12,988 nt of DNA from SG8-41 sp035574195 (GCA_035574195.1 DATLZE010000204.1:1-12988); one strand, 5' to 3'. Positions 6,648 through 12,988 are shown, counted from the stretch's first letter. A program made the numbers and translations. Notes: a model not told the origin generated them from the sequence alone.

Positions 6648-7661
6648 GTGAGCGGTTCCCGCCAGAGGCCTCTGGTGTACGTGATCGGCACCGGCGGCAG
6701 CGTTTCCTCGATCGGCGCCTCGCGCACCGATTTCATCGACTACGGCCATGCCGGCCGGCGCTACTCCATCGAGGAGATGATCGCGCGGGTGCCGGAGATC
6801 GCCGACGTCGCCGAAGTGAGAGCCGAGCAATACCTCAACGTCTACGGCGGCGAGGTCCCGCCGCGGAACTGGCTCGAGCTCGCGCGGCGCATCAACGCGG
6901 TTCTTCGCGAAGAGTCCGGGGCCGCGGGCGTCGCCGTCACGCACGGCACCTCGGCGCTCGAGGAAACCGCCTATTTTCTCAACCTGACGGTAAAATCGCG
7001 CAAACCCGTGGTGCTCACCGGGGCGATGCGGCCGATGACCGCGCTCGGCAGCGACGCCGAGATCAATCTGCTCGACTGCGTGCGGGTCGCCGCGAGCCCG
7101 GCGGCCGCCGGGCGCGGCGTGCTGGTGGTGTTCAACAACCGGATCCTGGCTGCGCGCGAGGCCGCGAAAACGAGCACTTCGCGCCTCGACGCTTTCGGCC
7201 CGGGCGAGCTCGGCTTTCTCGGCTACGCCGACTCGGACGGGCAAGTCGTGTTCTATCGCGCTCCGGTGAAGGCGCACACCTGCGACACCGAGTTCGACGT
7301 CGAGCGCCTGGAGCGGCTGCCGCGGGTGGACATCGCGCTCGCGTACGTCGGCGCCGACGGCGCGGCGGCGCGAGCGTTCGCCGCCGCGGGGTGCGAGGGG
7401 CTGGTCGCGGCCGGCATGGGCAGCGGCGGCGCGCCGCGCGCCTTTCTGGAGGCGCTCGCCGAAATCGCGCGCGCGGGCGTGCCGGTCGCCGTCGCGAGCC
7501 AGGCGGGGAGCGGACGCGTGATGGCGCGGCGTGCGCTCGTGGAGCGCGGCCTGCTCGTCGCCGACAACCTGGCGCCGAGGAAGGCGCGTGTTCTCCTGGC
7601 GCTGGCGCTCACCCGCACGCGCGAGCGGGCCGAGCTGCAACGGATCTTGAACACCTATTAG
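6648..7661 (+). CDS. Asparaginase-fold amidohydrolase with altered substrate site
   Basis: A 337-aa member of the asparaginase/glutaminase family, at the family's normal length and with no signal peptide, so cytoplasmic. Start is GTG at 6648 without a clear ribosome site; GTG at 6675, after AGAGG, is possible. Motif 1 is VIGTGGSVS (12-20), with Ser18 where E. coli AnsB has catalytic Thr12. Motif 2 is THGTSALEETAYFL (98-111): Thr101 matches catalytic Thr89, but Ser102 replaces Asp90. Lys174 in REAAKTSTSR matches Lys162, and VVLTGAMRP is intact. The stretch corresponding to the Ser58-Gln59 substrate contacts reads YGG (66-68). Hydrolytic residues are thus largely kept while residues that hold the amino and carboxyl groups of Asn are changed. 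A hydrolase for another amide or lactam is more likely than L-asparaginase. It follows the Bug gene by 37 bp. Confidence 0.88.
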   Translation: MSGSRQRPLVYVIGTGGSVSSIGASRTDFIDYGHAGRRYSIEEMIARVPEIADVAEVRAEQYLNVYGGEVPPRNWLELARRINAVLREESGAAGVAVTHGTSALEETAYFLNLTVKSRKPVVLTGAMRPMTALGSDAEINLLDCVRVAASPAAAGRGVLVVFNNRILAAREAAKTSTSRLDAFGPGELGFLGYADSDGQVVFYRAPVKAHTCDTEFDVERLERLPRVDIALAYVGADGAAARAFAAAGCEGLVAAGMGSGGAPRAFLEALAEIARAGVPVAVASQAGSGRVMARRALVERGLLVADNLAPRKARVLLALALTRTRERAELQRILNTY

Positions 7662-7678
7662 CGGTCTCGAAAACCCGG

Positions 7679-7849
7679 ATGCAGCCGCCGATGGACGCCG
7701 ATAACGCCGGTATTCCGTTATCGAACCTGTCAACAGGGGATTTAATCCGCGCGTTGATCGCGCTCATCGACGGCCAATGCCCGGCCTTGATCATTGAGAA
7801 GGGTTCTGTGGTGCGAGGCGGGCTCGACAAATACGGAGGGAAGCCGTGA
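7679..7849 (+). CDS. Hypothetical 56-aa small protein overlapping the next Bug start
   Basis: ATG at 7679 opens a 56-aa frame (MQPPMDADNAGIPLSNLSTG at the start; LIRALIALIDGQCPALIIEK in the middle; a Gly-rich tail ending YGGKP). Its TGA overlaps the GTG of the next Bug gene as GTGA, an arrangement common for coupled genes. The middle could form one amphipathic helix. Codon use is unlike its neighbours, with TTA, ATT, TCA and ACA, which are rare elsewhere here. No good ribosome site precedes ATG 7679, and the internal ATG at 7691 is no better. It could be a small gene of foreign origin or chance coding in an AT-richer spacer. No family recognised. Confidence 0.35.
   Translation: MQPPMDADNAGIPLSNLSTGDLIRALIALIDGQCPALIIEKGSVVRGGLDKYGGKP
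7699..7723. repeat. Inverted repeat, possible operator or RNA hairpin
   Basis: CGATAACG (7699..7706) and CGTTATCG (7716..7723) are perfect 8-bp inverted arms around a 9-bp centre. They lie in the AT-richest part of the window, upstream of the Bug gene at 7846. There is no T-run, so it is not a terminator. Symmetry, spacing and position suit a regulator binding site, but it also lies inside the possible small ORF. Confidence 0.4.
7726..7737. repeat. Short dyad CCTGT-CA-ACAGG
   Basis: Two perfect 5-bp arms separated by 2 bp, starting 2 bp after the larger inverted repeat. The centre is too small for an RNA loop, so if it matters it would be as a protein-binding DNA site. Confidence 0.25.
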
Positions 7850-8811
7850 CTCGCTGGTTCGCCGTTCTCGCCCTCGTCGTGTGCGGGTGGCCGGGCGCCG
7901 CCGCCCAGGGCTACCCGGAAAAACCGGTGCGCATGGTGGTGCCGTTTCCGCCCGGGGGCGCGGCCGACATCGTGGCGCGGCAGCTCGGCGAGAGGCTCTC
8001 GGAGGCGCTCGGGCAGCAGGTGATCGTGGACAACCGCGCCGGGGCGGGCGGGCGCATCGGAGCCGAGGCGGTGGCGCGCGCGGCCCCGGACGGCTATACG
8101 CTGCTCTTCGCTTCCTCGAGCGCGATGTCCATCGGGCCGCATATCGGAACGAAGCCGCCTTACGATCCTTTGCGCAGCTTCGCGCCGATCGTGCTGGTCG
8201 CGCACGCGCCGAACGTGCTGGTGGTGCATCCCTCGGTGCCGGCGAAAAGCGTGAAGGAGCTCGTCGCGGTGGCGCGGGCGCGTCCCGGCGCGCTCAATTT
8301 CGCCTCGAACGGAACCGGGACGCTGAGCCACCTCACCGGGGAGCTCTTCATGCAGCGCGCGGGAGTGAAGATGGTGCACGTGCCATACAAGGGCGCCGCG
8401 CCCGCCGTGATCGATACCCTCGCCGGCAACGTGTCGCTGCTGTTCGCGGCCTATCCGAGCGTCGCGGCGCAGGCGCGCGCGGGCAGGCTGCGGGCGCTCG
8501 CCGTGACCGGCGCGAAACGCGCCGCGATCGCGCCGGAGCTGCCGACGGTGGCGGAGAGCGGGCTGCCCGGCTTCGAGGCGAGCCAGTGGTGGGGGCTCTA
8601 TGCTCCGGCGGGGACGCCGCCCCTGGCGCTCGCGCGCTTGAACGCGGAAGCGAACAAAGCCCTCAGAGCCGCAGACATCCAAAAGCGGCTCGCCGCCGAC
8701 GGTGCCTCCGCCGCCGGCGGCAGCCCCGAGGATCTGGCGCGCTATCTCAGGGACGATTACGAGAAGTGGGGCAGGGTCATCCGCGCGGCCGGCATCCGGG
8801 AAGAGGGGTGA
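7846..8811 (+). CDS. Bug-type TTT periplasmic substrate-binding protein
   Basis: A complete 321-aa Bug protein. GTG at 7846 is preceded by GGAGGG at 7835..7840, 5 nt away, the best ribosome site among the Bug genes here, so the non-ATG start is secure. The signal peptide MTRWFAVLALVVCGWPGAAA leads into QGYPEKPVRMVVPFPPGGAA. Other landmarks are VIVDNRAGAGGRIG, APDGYTLLF, YDPLRSFAPI, MVHVPYKGAAPAV and LPTVAESGLPGFE. This is the most canonical Bug in the window, with an intact PFPPGGAAD loop. It starts within the stop of the 56-aa ORF and is followed after 7 bp by the alpha/beta-hydrolase-fold gene, with which it forms a tight pair. Confidence 0.95.
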   Translation: MTRWFAVLALVVCGWPGAAAQGYPEKPVRMVVPFPPGGAADIVARQLGERLSEALGQQVIVDNRAGAGGRIGAEAVARAAPDGYTLLFASSSAMSIGPHIGTKPPYDPLRSFAPIVLVAHAPNVLVVHPSVPAKSVKELVAVARARPGALNFASNGTGTLSHLTGELFMQRAGVKMVHVPYKGAAPAVIDTLAGNVSLLFAAYPSVAAQARAGRLRALAVTGAKRAAIAPELPTVAESGLPGFEASQWWGLYAPAGTPPLALARLNAEANKALRAADIQKRLAADGASAAGGSPEDLARYLRDDYEKWGRVIRAAGIREEG

Positions 8812-8818
8812 AATCTGC

Positions 8819-9652
8819 ATGCCGCGGGTGCGCATAGATCCCGCGCTCGAGATGCACTACGAGCTGGACGATTACACCGATCCATGGCGCACGGCCGAAA
8901 CCGTGCTGATGCTCCACGGCAACGCCGAGTGCGCAGCCGCTTGGTTCGGATGGGTGCCGACGCTCGCCCGCCATTTCCGCCTCGTGCGGCCCGACCTGCG
9001 GGGCTTCGGCGGCTCCACCCCCATGCCGTGCGGTTTCCCGTGGTCGCTCGATCTTCTGGTGGAGGACTGCGCGAGGCTGCTCGACGCGCTCGGCACGGAG
9101 CGCTGCCATCTGATCGGCGCCAAGCTCGGCGCCACTCTCGCGCGCCGCTTGGCCGCGTGCCACCCGCAGCGCATCCTCACGCTCACGCTCGTCGGAGCGC
9201 CCGGCCCGCGCTACCAGGATCGCGCCCAGGTCGCCGCGCGCGTGGCCGGGCTCGAACGCGAAGGCGTCGAGCCGTGGGCGCGCCGCACCATGGCCGGGCG
9301 CCTGGGCAGCCATTTCCCGCCCGAGGGTGTGGAGTGGTGGATCCAGATGATGGCGCGCACGCCGGTGGCGACGATCGCCGGGTTTCTTTCCGCGGTCGCG
9401 GCCGCGGACGTGAGCGCCGACCTCGCGCGCATCCGCTGCCCCACGCTCGTCATCACGACCGAGGCGAGCGGGCTCGGCTCGGTCGAGCAGACGCAGGCAT
9501 GGGTCGCGCGCATTCCCGACGCACGCCTGCTCGTGCTGCCGGGCGACTCCTACCACGTCGCGGCGAGCGACCCCGAGCGCTGCGCGCAGGCGACGCTCGC
9601 GTTCATCCTCGAGCGCCGCGCCGCCGCCGCTGCCGCGGGCGCGCCGCGGTGA
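8819..9652 (+). CDS. Alpha/beta-hydrolase-fold protein with Lys in place of the nucleophile
   Basis: A 277-aa alpha/beta-hydrolase-fold protein, cytoplasmic (no signal peptide). ATG at 8819 is preceded by AGAGGGG ending 10 nt upstream; the frame is open further upstream, but that part overlaps the Bug gene and is shadow. Fold landmarks are VLMLHGNAECAAAW (29-42, oxyanion-loop HGN), LVRPDLRGFGGST (55-67), the elbow HLIGAKLGATLA (97-108), VGAPGP, CPTLVITTEASG (207-218) and GDSYHVAASDPERC (242-255) with the expected His246. The nucleophile elbow G-x-S-x-G reads G100-A-K102-L-G104, so Ser is replaced by Lys and ordinary esterase chemistry is not possible. The acid position may be Glu215. It could use another mechanism, bind without catalysis, or have a function unknown to me. 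It is paired with the upstream Bug and downstream MmgE/PrpD genes. Confidence 0.9.
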   Translation: MPRVRIDPALEMHYELDDYTDPWRTAETVLMLHGNAECAAAWFGWVPTLARHFRLVRPDLRGFGGSTPMPCGFPWSLDLLVEDCARLLDALGTERCHLIGAKLGATLARRLAACHPQRILTLTLVGAPGPRYQDRAQVAARVAGLEREGVEPWARRTMAGRLGSHFPPEGVEWWIQMMARTPVATIAGFLSAVAAADVSADLARIRCPTLVITTEASGLGSVEQTQAWVARIPDARLLVLPGDSYHVAASDPERCAQATLAFILERRAAAAAAGAPR

Positions 9653-9677
9653 GCGCGGATTCCTACACGCCGGCGCC

Positions 9678-11084
9678 ATGACCCGCGGTCCGACGCTCGC
9701 GCTCGCCGAGGGGCTCGCTGCGATTCGCCATCCGGAGCTGCCGCAGGCGGTGCGCGACCAGCTCCAGATCTGCTTGCTCGATTATCTTCGCGTCGCATCG
9801 GCCGGAGAGCGCATGCCCTGGAGCCGGGACGCGGCCGGGCTCGTGGCGCGGCTCGGCGGCCGCGGGGCTGCGTACGTGCTGTTTTCGTCCGCCCGCACCG
9901 ACCCGGTGCGGGCGGGATTCGTGAACGCCACCTACGCCGGCGGCCTCGACGCAGACGACACGCACGTCGGCGCGATGGCTCACCCGGGCTCGGTCGTGTG
10001 GAGCGCCGCGCTCGCGCTCGGCCAGGACCGCGCGGCCTCCGGCGAGCGGGTGCTCGCGGCGGTCGCGGCGGGCTACGAGGCGATGATCCGCATCGCGCTC
10101 GCCGTACAGCCGTCGCATTTTCACCGCGGCTTCCAGAGCACCGCGACCTGCGGCGGCTTCGGCGCCGCAGTGGCGGCAGCGCATCTGCTGTTCGGCGGCG
10201 CCGGCCGCGCGCGGCGCCTCGCCGAGACGATCGGGCTCGCCGCCTCCTTCAGCGGCGGGCTCACCCAGTTCTACCATTCGGGCTCGACGGTGAAGCGCAT
10301 CCACGCCGCTCACGCCGCCGCGCGCGGGATCGAGGCGGCGTTGCTCGCCGAGTCCGGATTCTCGGGGCCGGTGGACATCCTCGAGGGAAAGGACGGCTTT
10401 GCCCGCGCCTACGCCGACGCAGCCGATTTCGGCGCGATGCTGGACGCGCTCGGCAGCCGCTACCGGCTGCTCGAGGTCTCGTTCAAGGCGCACGCGTGCA
10501 GCGCCCGGGTGCAGGCGGCGATCGAGGCGGCGATCGAGCTGTGCCGCGCCCACGGCGTGCGCCTCGAGGACGTGGCGGCGGTGCGCGTCGGGATTCCCAG
10601 GCTGATCGCGGGGCGGCTCACGGCGAGCGAGCCGCGCGACGTGCAGGCGGCGCAGATGAGCGTGCCGTTCGCAGTCGCGCTCGCGATCCGGCACGCGCGC
10701 GAGGCCGCGCCGGGTTTCGCGTTCGGGGTGGATGACTTCGAGCGGGGACTCGCCGACCCGGGCGTGACGCAGCTCGCGCGGCGCGTGGCGTGCGTGCCGG
10801 ACGAGGAGGTCGAGCGCGCGAGCACCGCGGAGTCGGTCGGCGCGCGGGTCACGCTGCGGCTTGCCTCCGGCGCCGAGCACTCGGCCTTCGTGCCGGCGCC
10901 GAAGGGCGCCGCCTCGCGCCCGTTCACGATGCAGGATCACGCGGCGCGGCTCCGGCACGAGCTCGCGCGCCGCCTTCCCCTCGCCGCGTGCGAGGCGATT
11001 GCCGCTCTCGTCCGCGATTTTGCCGCCCTGCCCGACGTCGGGGAGCTCGGGCGGCGGCTCGCGGCTCGCGACGCCGTTTCATAG
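9678..11084 (+). CDS. MmgE/PrpD family protein
   Basis: A 468-aa protein of the MmgE/PrpD family, at the family's usual length and with no signal peptide. Members include 2-methylcitrate dehydratase (PrpD) and cis-aconitate decarboxylase, and many family members act on unknown polycarboxylates. Landmarks are GGLDADDTH (88-96), AHPGSVVWSAALALG (101-115), AGYEAMIRIALA (131-142), FHRGFQSTATCGGFGAA (148-164), VKRIHAAHAAARG (205-217) and LEVSFKAHACSARVQAAIEA in the second half. ATG at 9678 is 25 bp after the hydrolase stop and lacks a clear ribosome site. With no prpB or prpC nearby it is not in a methylcitrate operon, so it more likely handles another acid, perhaps one delivered by an adjacent Bug receptor (inference). 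Confidence 0.92.
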   Translation: MTRGPTLALAEGLAAIRHPELPQAVRDQLQICLLDYLRVASAGERMPWSRDAAGLVARLGGRGAAYVLFSSARTDPVRAGFVNATYAGGLDADDTHVGAMAHPGSVVWSAALALGQDRAASGERVLAAVAAGYEAMIRIALAVQPSHFHRGFQSTATCGGFGAAVAAAHLLFGGAGRARRLAETIGLAASFSGGLTQFYHSGSTVKRIHAAHAAARGIEAALLAESGFSGPVDILEGKDGFARAYADAADFGAMLDALGSRYRLLEVSFKAHACSARVQAAIEAAIELCRAHGVRLEDVAAVRVGIPRLIAGRLTASEPRDVQAAQMSVPFAVALAIRHAREAAPGFAFGVDDFERGLADPGVTQLARRVACVPDEEVERASTAESVGARVTLRLASGAEHSAFVPAPKGAASRPFTMQDHAARLRHELARRLPLAACEAIAALVRDFAALPDVGELGRRLAARDAVS

Positions 11085-11108
11085 CGTGAGCCGGCGGCGG
11101 GCAGGCGG

Positions 11109-11117
11109 TGCTAGATT
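11109..11117 (+). promoter_or_regulatory. Possible extended -10 promoter element
   Basis: TGC-TAGATT gives the TGn extension plus a 4/6 match to TATAAT in the 169-bp gap between the MmgE/PrpD stop and the next start. It repeats the TGCTA core of the element at 3889. No -35 is visible. The gap is the longest in this half of the window without an apparent gene, so a new transcript starting here is plausible. Confidence 0.3.
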
Positions 11118-11241
11118 GTCCCGCGCCAGTGCGGCGTGCGCGTGAAGCCCGAGATCGCCGGGCACGCGAGCTCATCCGGCAGGCCGGCCTCGAGCCGCGG
11201 TGAAATCATTGCGGCGCGGTCGGCGCGCCGTGGCAACGGAA

Positions 11242-11248
11242 GGGAGGG
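11242..11248 (+). promoter_or_regulatory. Strong ribosome binding site that fixes a TTG start
   Basis: GGGAGGG lies 5 nt before TTG at 11254. The alternative GTG at 11200 has no comparable site, and the 18 residues it would add are a basic, non-conserved-looking stretch. Confidence 0.6.
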
Positions 11249-11253
11249 ACGTC

Positions 11254-11997
11254 TTGGATCGGGCGCTGTGGATCACCTGGTACGACCTGCCGGAGGCGGA
11301 GCGCGAGGCGCATCTTTCCTGGGTGCACGCCAGCTACGCGCCGCGGCTGCTCGAGCGGCGGGGCGTGCTCTGGGCCGCGCACTACCGTAGCGAGCCGAGC
11401 CCGCGGCAGGCGGGCGTGCCCGCCGGGGCCCCCGGACGGCTGCGCCACACCGACGATCCCGCGGTGCCCGGCGGCAACGCCTACATCCTTCTCTTCGGCG
11501 CGCAGGACGCGCACGCCTTCGGCGATCCCGCGCCGAGCGAGTACCACGCCGGGCTGCCGGAGCAGGATCGGAAAATGCTCGCCCAGCGGCGCGGCGCGCG
11601 CACCAACCTCTTCACCGAGGAGGCGCGCGCGGACGGCCCCGAGGCGGGCAGCCGCAGCCGCGGCGCGGCGCTGAGCCCCTGCATCCAGCTCGGGAGCTTC
11701 AACGCCGGCGCCGCCGACGACGAGGAGATCCTCGCGTGGTACGCGCGCTGGCGGCTGCCCTCGATGAGGCGGCTGCCCGGGTGCGCGGGAATCCGCAAAC
11801 TGGTCTCGGTCTGGGGCTGGGCGAAGCACGGCGTGCTCTACGAGTTCACCTCGCTCGAGGCGCGCAACCTCAATTTCCCCGACCACGAGAAGGCGAATCC
11901 CGAGATGGAAGCGTGGACCGACCGGCTGGTGCGCAAACTGCTGCACGCGCCGGGCTCGCCCAACGTGGCGACGCGCATCTGGTCCGCAGTGAAGTGA
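11254..11997 (+). CDS. Uncharacterised 247-aa protein with two probable dimeric alpha/beta-barrel (EthD/ABM-like) halves
   Basis: A 247-aa soluble protein from TTG at 11254, chosen for its strong ribosome site (an in-frame GTG at 11200 would give 265 aa). Each half looks like a ferredoxin-like unit. Residues 4-45 (ALWITWYDLPEAEREAHLSW, then VHASYAPRLLERRGVLWAAH) read as strand, helix, strand. Residues 144-202 (IQLGSFNAG, ILAWYARWRLPSMRRLPGCA, GIRKLVSVWGWAKHGVLYEF) repeat that plan. Between them is a hydrophilic segment with NAYILLF (75-81) as a possible fourth strand. It resembles stress-responsive dimeric alpha/beta-barrel proteins such as EthD, many of which act on aromatic or polyketide-like substrates. 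Assignment is by pattern only; no catalytic residue can be named. It starts a run of three small proteins (this, CMD-like, ABM-like) leading to the last Bug gene. Confidence 0.72.
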   Translation: MDRALWITWYDLPEAEREAHLSWVHASYAPRLLERRGVLWAAHYRSEPSPRQAGVPAGAPGRLRHTDDPAVPGGNAYILLFGAQDAHAFGDPAPSEYHAGLPEQDRKMLAQRRGARTNLFTEEARADGPEAGSRSRGAALSPCIQLGSFNAGAADDEEILAWYARWRLPSMRRLPGCAGIRKLVSVWGWAKHGVLYEFTSLEARNLNFPDHEKANPEMEAWTDRLVRKLLHAPGSPNVATRIWSAVK

Positions 11998-12015
11998 GGC
12001 GTGGATCCGAGTTCG

Positions 12016-12022
12016 AAAGGAG
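12016..12022 (+). promoter_or_regulatory. Ribosome binding site favouring a GTG start
   Basis: AAAGGAG lies 7 nt before GTG at 12030 and 13 nt before the in-frame ATG at 12036, so GTG is the better-placed start for the CMD-family gene. Confidence 0.55.
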
Positions 12023-12029
12023 CGGCGTC

Positions 12030-12428
12030 GTGGCGATGAGCGAGTTCGAGCGCAAGCGGTGGGAAAAGGGCATGGAGATCCTGACCCGGATGGGGCGCGA
12101 GCACACGATGCTCAACCAGAAGGAGCTCTATCCCGATCTCTACAACCTCTCGGTGGGGTACCTGTTCGGCGAGATCTGGTCGCGCCCGCATCTCGATCTC
12201 CGCGAGCGGGAGCTGATCACGCTGGCGGCGAACGTCGCGCTCGCGCGACCGGCCGGCACCCACTCGCACTACCGCAGCGCGATGCACATCGGCATCACCC
12301 GGGAGCAGATCATGGAGCTGATCATCCATGTCGGCCACTACGCCGGATGGCCGGCGATCGCGCACGCGATCATCCAATTCGCCGAGGTGCTGAAGGAAGA
12401 GCAGGAGAAAACGAGTCGCGAGCGCTGA
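12030..12428 (+). CDS. Carboxymuconolactone decarboxylase (CMD) family protein
   Basis: A 132-aa protein from GTG at 12030 (130 aa if the ATG at 12036 is used), the usual length for single-domain CMD proteins. The helical CMD/AhpD-like core shows FGEIWSRPHLDLRERELITL (46-65), AANVALARPAGTHSHYRSAM (66-85) and IIHVGHYAGWPAIAHAI (98-114), matching the pattern of gamma-carboxymuconolactone decarboxylases. No Cys occurs, so it is not a peroxidase-type AhpD with CxxC. No other beta-ketoadipate (pca) genes are present, so protocatechuate breakdown cannot be claimed; many CMD paralogues act on other lactones or have unknown roles. It lies 32 bp after the EthD-like gene and 47 bp before the ABM gene, probably in one transcript. 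Confidence 0.9.
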   Translation: MAMSEFERKRWEKGMEILTRMGREHTMLNQKELYPDLYNLSVGYLFGEIWSRPHLDLRERELITLAANVALARPAGTHSHYRSAMHIGITREQIMELIIHVGHYAGWPAIAHAIIQFAEVLKEEQEKTSRER

Positions 12429-12475
12429 GCGCGGCGCCCGCCGACACTTTCGATCCGATCGAAGCAGGAGCCACG

Positions 12476-12778
12476 ATGATACTCGAAGTCGCGATACTGA
12501 AAATCAAGCCCGAGGAGATGTCGAAGTTCGAGCAAGTGTTCCCGAAGGCGGCGGCGATCATCGCGAGCGTGCCGGGCTACATCTCGCACGAGCTCGAGCG
12601 CTGCGTCGAAACCCGCGGCAAGTACCATTTCCTCATCCGCTGGGAGAACATCGACGCGCACATGGTGAACTTCCGGCAGTCGCCGAAGTTCCAGGAATTC
12701 CGCGCGCTGGTGGGGCCGTTTTTCGCCGAGCCGCCGGTCGCGGAGCATTTCGAGGCGGTCACCGCGAGCCGGATCTGA
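12476..12778 (+). CDS. Antibiotic biosynthesis monooxygenase (ABM) domain protein
   Basis: A 100-aa protein forming a single ABM-type ferredoxin-like domain: strand ILEVAILKIKPEE (2-14), helix FEQVFPKAAAIIASVPGYIS (18-37), strand HELERCVETRGKYHFLIRWE (38-57), helix and loop HMVNFRQSPKFQEFRALVGP (62-81), then PPVAEHFEAVTASRI at the end. GCAGGAGCC before ATG 12476 is a good ribosome site. Members act as dimers and include cofactor-free monooxygenases such as quinol- and anthrone-type enzymes, as well as proteins of unknown function. Its position after the CMD gene suggests a shared ring-oxidation or ring-opening task (inference). Confidence 0.88.
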   Translation: MILEVAILKIKPEEMSKFEQVFPKAAAIIASVPGYISHELERCVETRGKYHFLIRWENIDAHMVNFRQSPKFQEFRALVGPFFAEPPVAEHFEAVTASRI

Positions 12779-12815
12779 GCTCGCCGGGCGCGGGAGGCCG
12801 CGCGGGAGAACGCGC

Positions 12816-12988
12816 GTGAACAAGCTGTTGCGCGCCGGGCCGGCGCTCGCCGCCGTCCTCGCGTGCGCGTCGGCGGCCGCGCAGCCCGACTATCCGCGGC
12901 GGCCAGTGCGCCTCATCGTGCCGTTTGCGCCCGGCGGTGGCAGCGACGTCGTCGCGCGCTACATCGCTCCGCGGCTCGCCGAGCGGCT
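12816..12988 (+). CDS. Bug-type TTT periplasmic substrate-binding protein (partial, cut by window end)
   Basis: GTG at 12816 follows a GGGAGA ribosome site and opens a frame with no stop before the window end (57 complete codons). The product begins MNKLLRAGPALAAVLACASA, a typical signal peptide, then QPDYPRRPVRLIVPFAPGGG and SDVVARYIAPRLAE, the diagnostic N-terminus of Bug proteins with an intact PFAPGGGSD loop. About 265 residues are missing. It starts 37 bp after the ABM gene and is likely the receptor of that unit. Confidence 0.9.
   Translation, partial: MNKLLRAGPALAAVLACASAAAQPDYPRRPVRLIVPFAPGGGSDVVARYIAPRLAER

Noticed and set aside
7699..7723. Rho-independent terminator after the asparaginase-fold gene
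   Set aside because: The hairpin has an AT-containing stem and no following T-run, so it does not fit a terminator.
9663..10958. 431-aa minus-strand open frame opposite the MmgE/PrpD gene
   Set aside because: Arg/Ala/His-rich shadow with no domain signal; the plus strand carries the MmgE/PrpD motifs.
9678..11084. prpD assignment for the MmgE/PrpD protein
   Set aside because: No prpB, prpC or acnM neighbours; only family membership is supported.
12030..12428. pcaC assignment for the CMD protein
   Set aside because: No other protocatechuate-pathway genes are present, and the family has many paralogues of other function, so a specific symbol is not justified.

Overview
The window is visibly very GC-rich, with strongly GC-biased third codon positions. 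It carries six genes for Bug-type periplasmic substrate-binding proteins of the tripartite tricarboxylate transporter (TTT) family: four complete and two cut by the window edges. Such an expansion of solitary Bug receptors is typical of Burkholderiales and related Betaproteobacteria, so a member of that group is the most likely source (inference; there is no rRNA or marker gene here). No TctA/TctB membrane subunit, regulator, tRNA, rRNA, IS element or CRISPR array is visible.

Layout. On the minus strand lie an SDR-fold protein (840..1610) and, downstream of it, a Bug receptor that runs off the left edge (1..678). A 94-bp divergent region (1611..1704) separates these from everything else, which is on the plus strand: two tandem Bug genes (1705..3667); a candidate small membrane protein without a standard start codon (3704..3880); a UGSC-family gene with an in-frame TGA (3932..4546); a 352-aa conserved protein (4569..5627); a Bug gene overlapping it by 4 nt (5624..6610); an asparaginase-fold protein (6648..7661); a small ORF (7679..7849) overlapping the start of the next Bug gene (7846..8811); an alpha/beta-hydrolase-fold protein (8819..9652); an MmgE/PrpD protein (9678..11084); a 247-aa protein with two probable ferredoxin-like halves (11254..11997); a carboxymuconolactone-decarboxylase-family protein (12030..12428); an ABM-family small protein (12476..12778); and a sixth Bug receptor cut by the right edge (12816..12988).

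The most striking item is 3932..4546. Conventional gene calling breaks it into two short ORFs, but the reading frame is continuous through one TGA at 4235..4237. That TGA sits at the U of the family's U-G-S-C signature, and a perfect 7-bp hairpin with a 5-nt loop follows 17 nt later, in the position of a bacterial SECIS element. I read it as a selenoprotein gene, paired with the 352-aa gene and coupled to a Bug receptor.

A second theme is that three enzyme-fold proteins have lost textbook catalytic or substrate residues. The SDR lacks the Ser, Tyr and Asn of its tetrad, the alpha/beta hydrolase has Lys in place of the nucleophilic Ser, and the asparaginase homologue lacks the residues that hold the amino-acid part of the substrate. 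Together with PrpD-, CMD- and ABM-type proteins, the region looks like accessory catabolism of unidentified organic acids or amides, each unit served by its own periplasmic receptor. The substrates cannot be read from the sequence.
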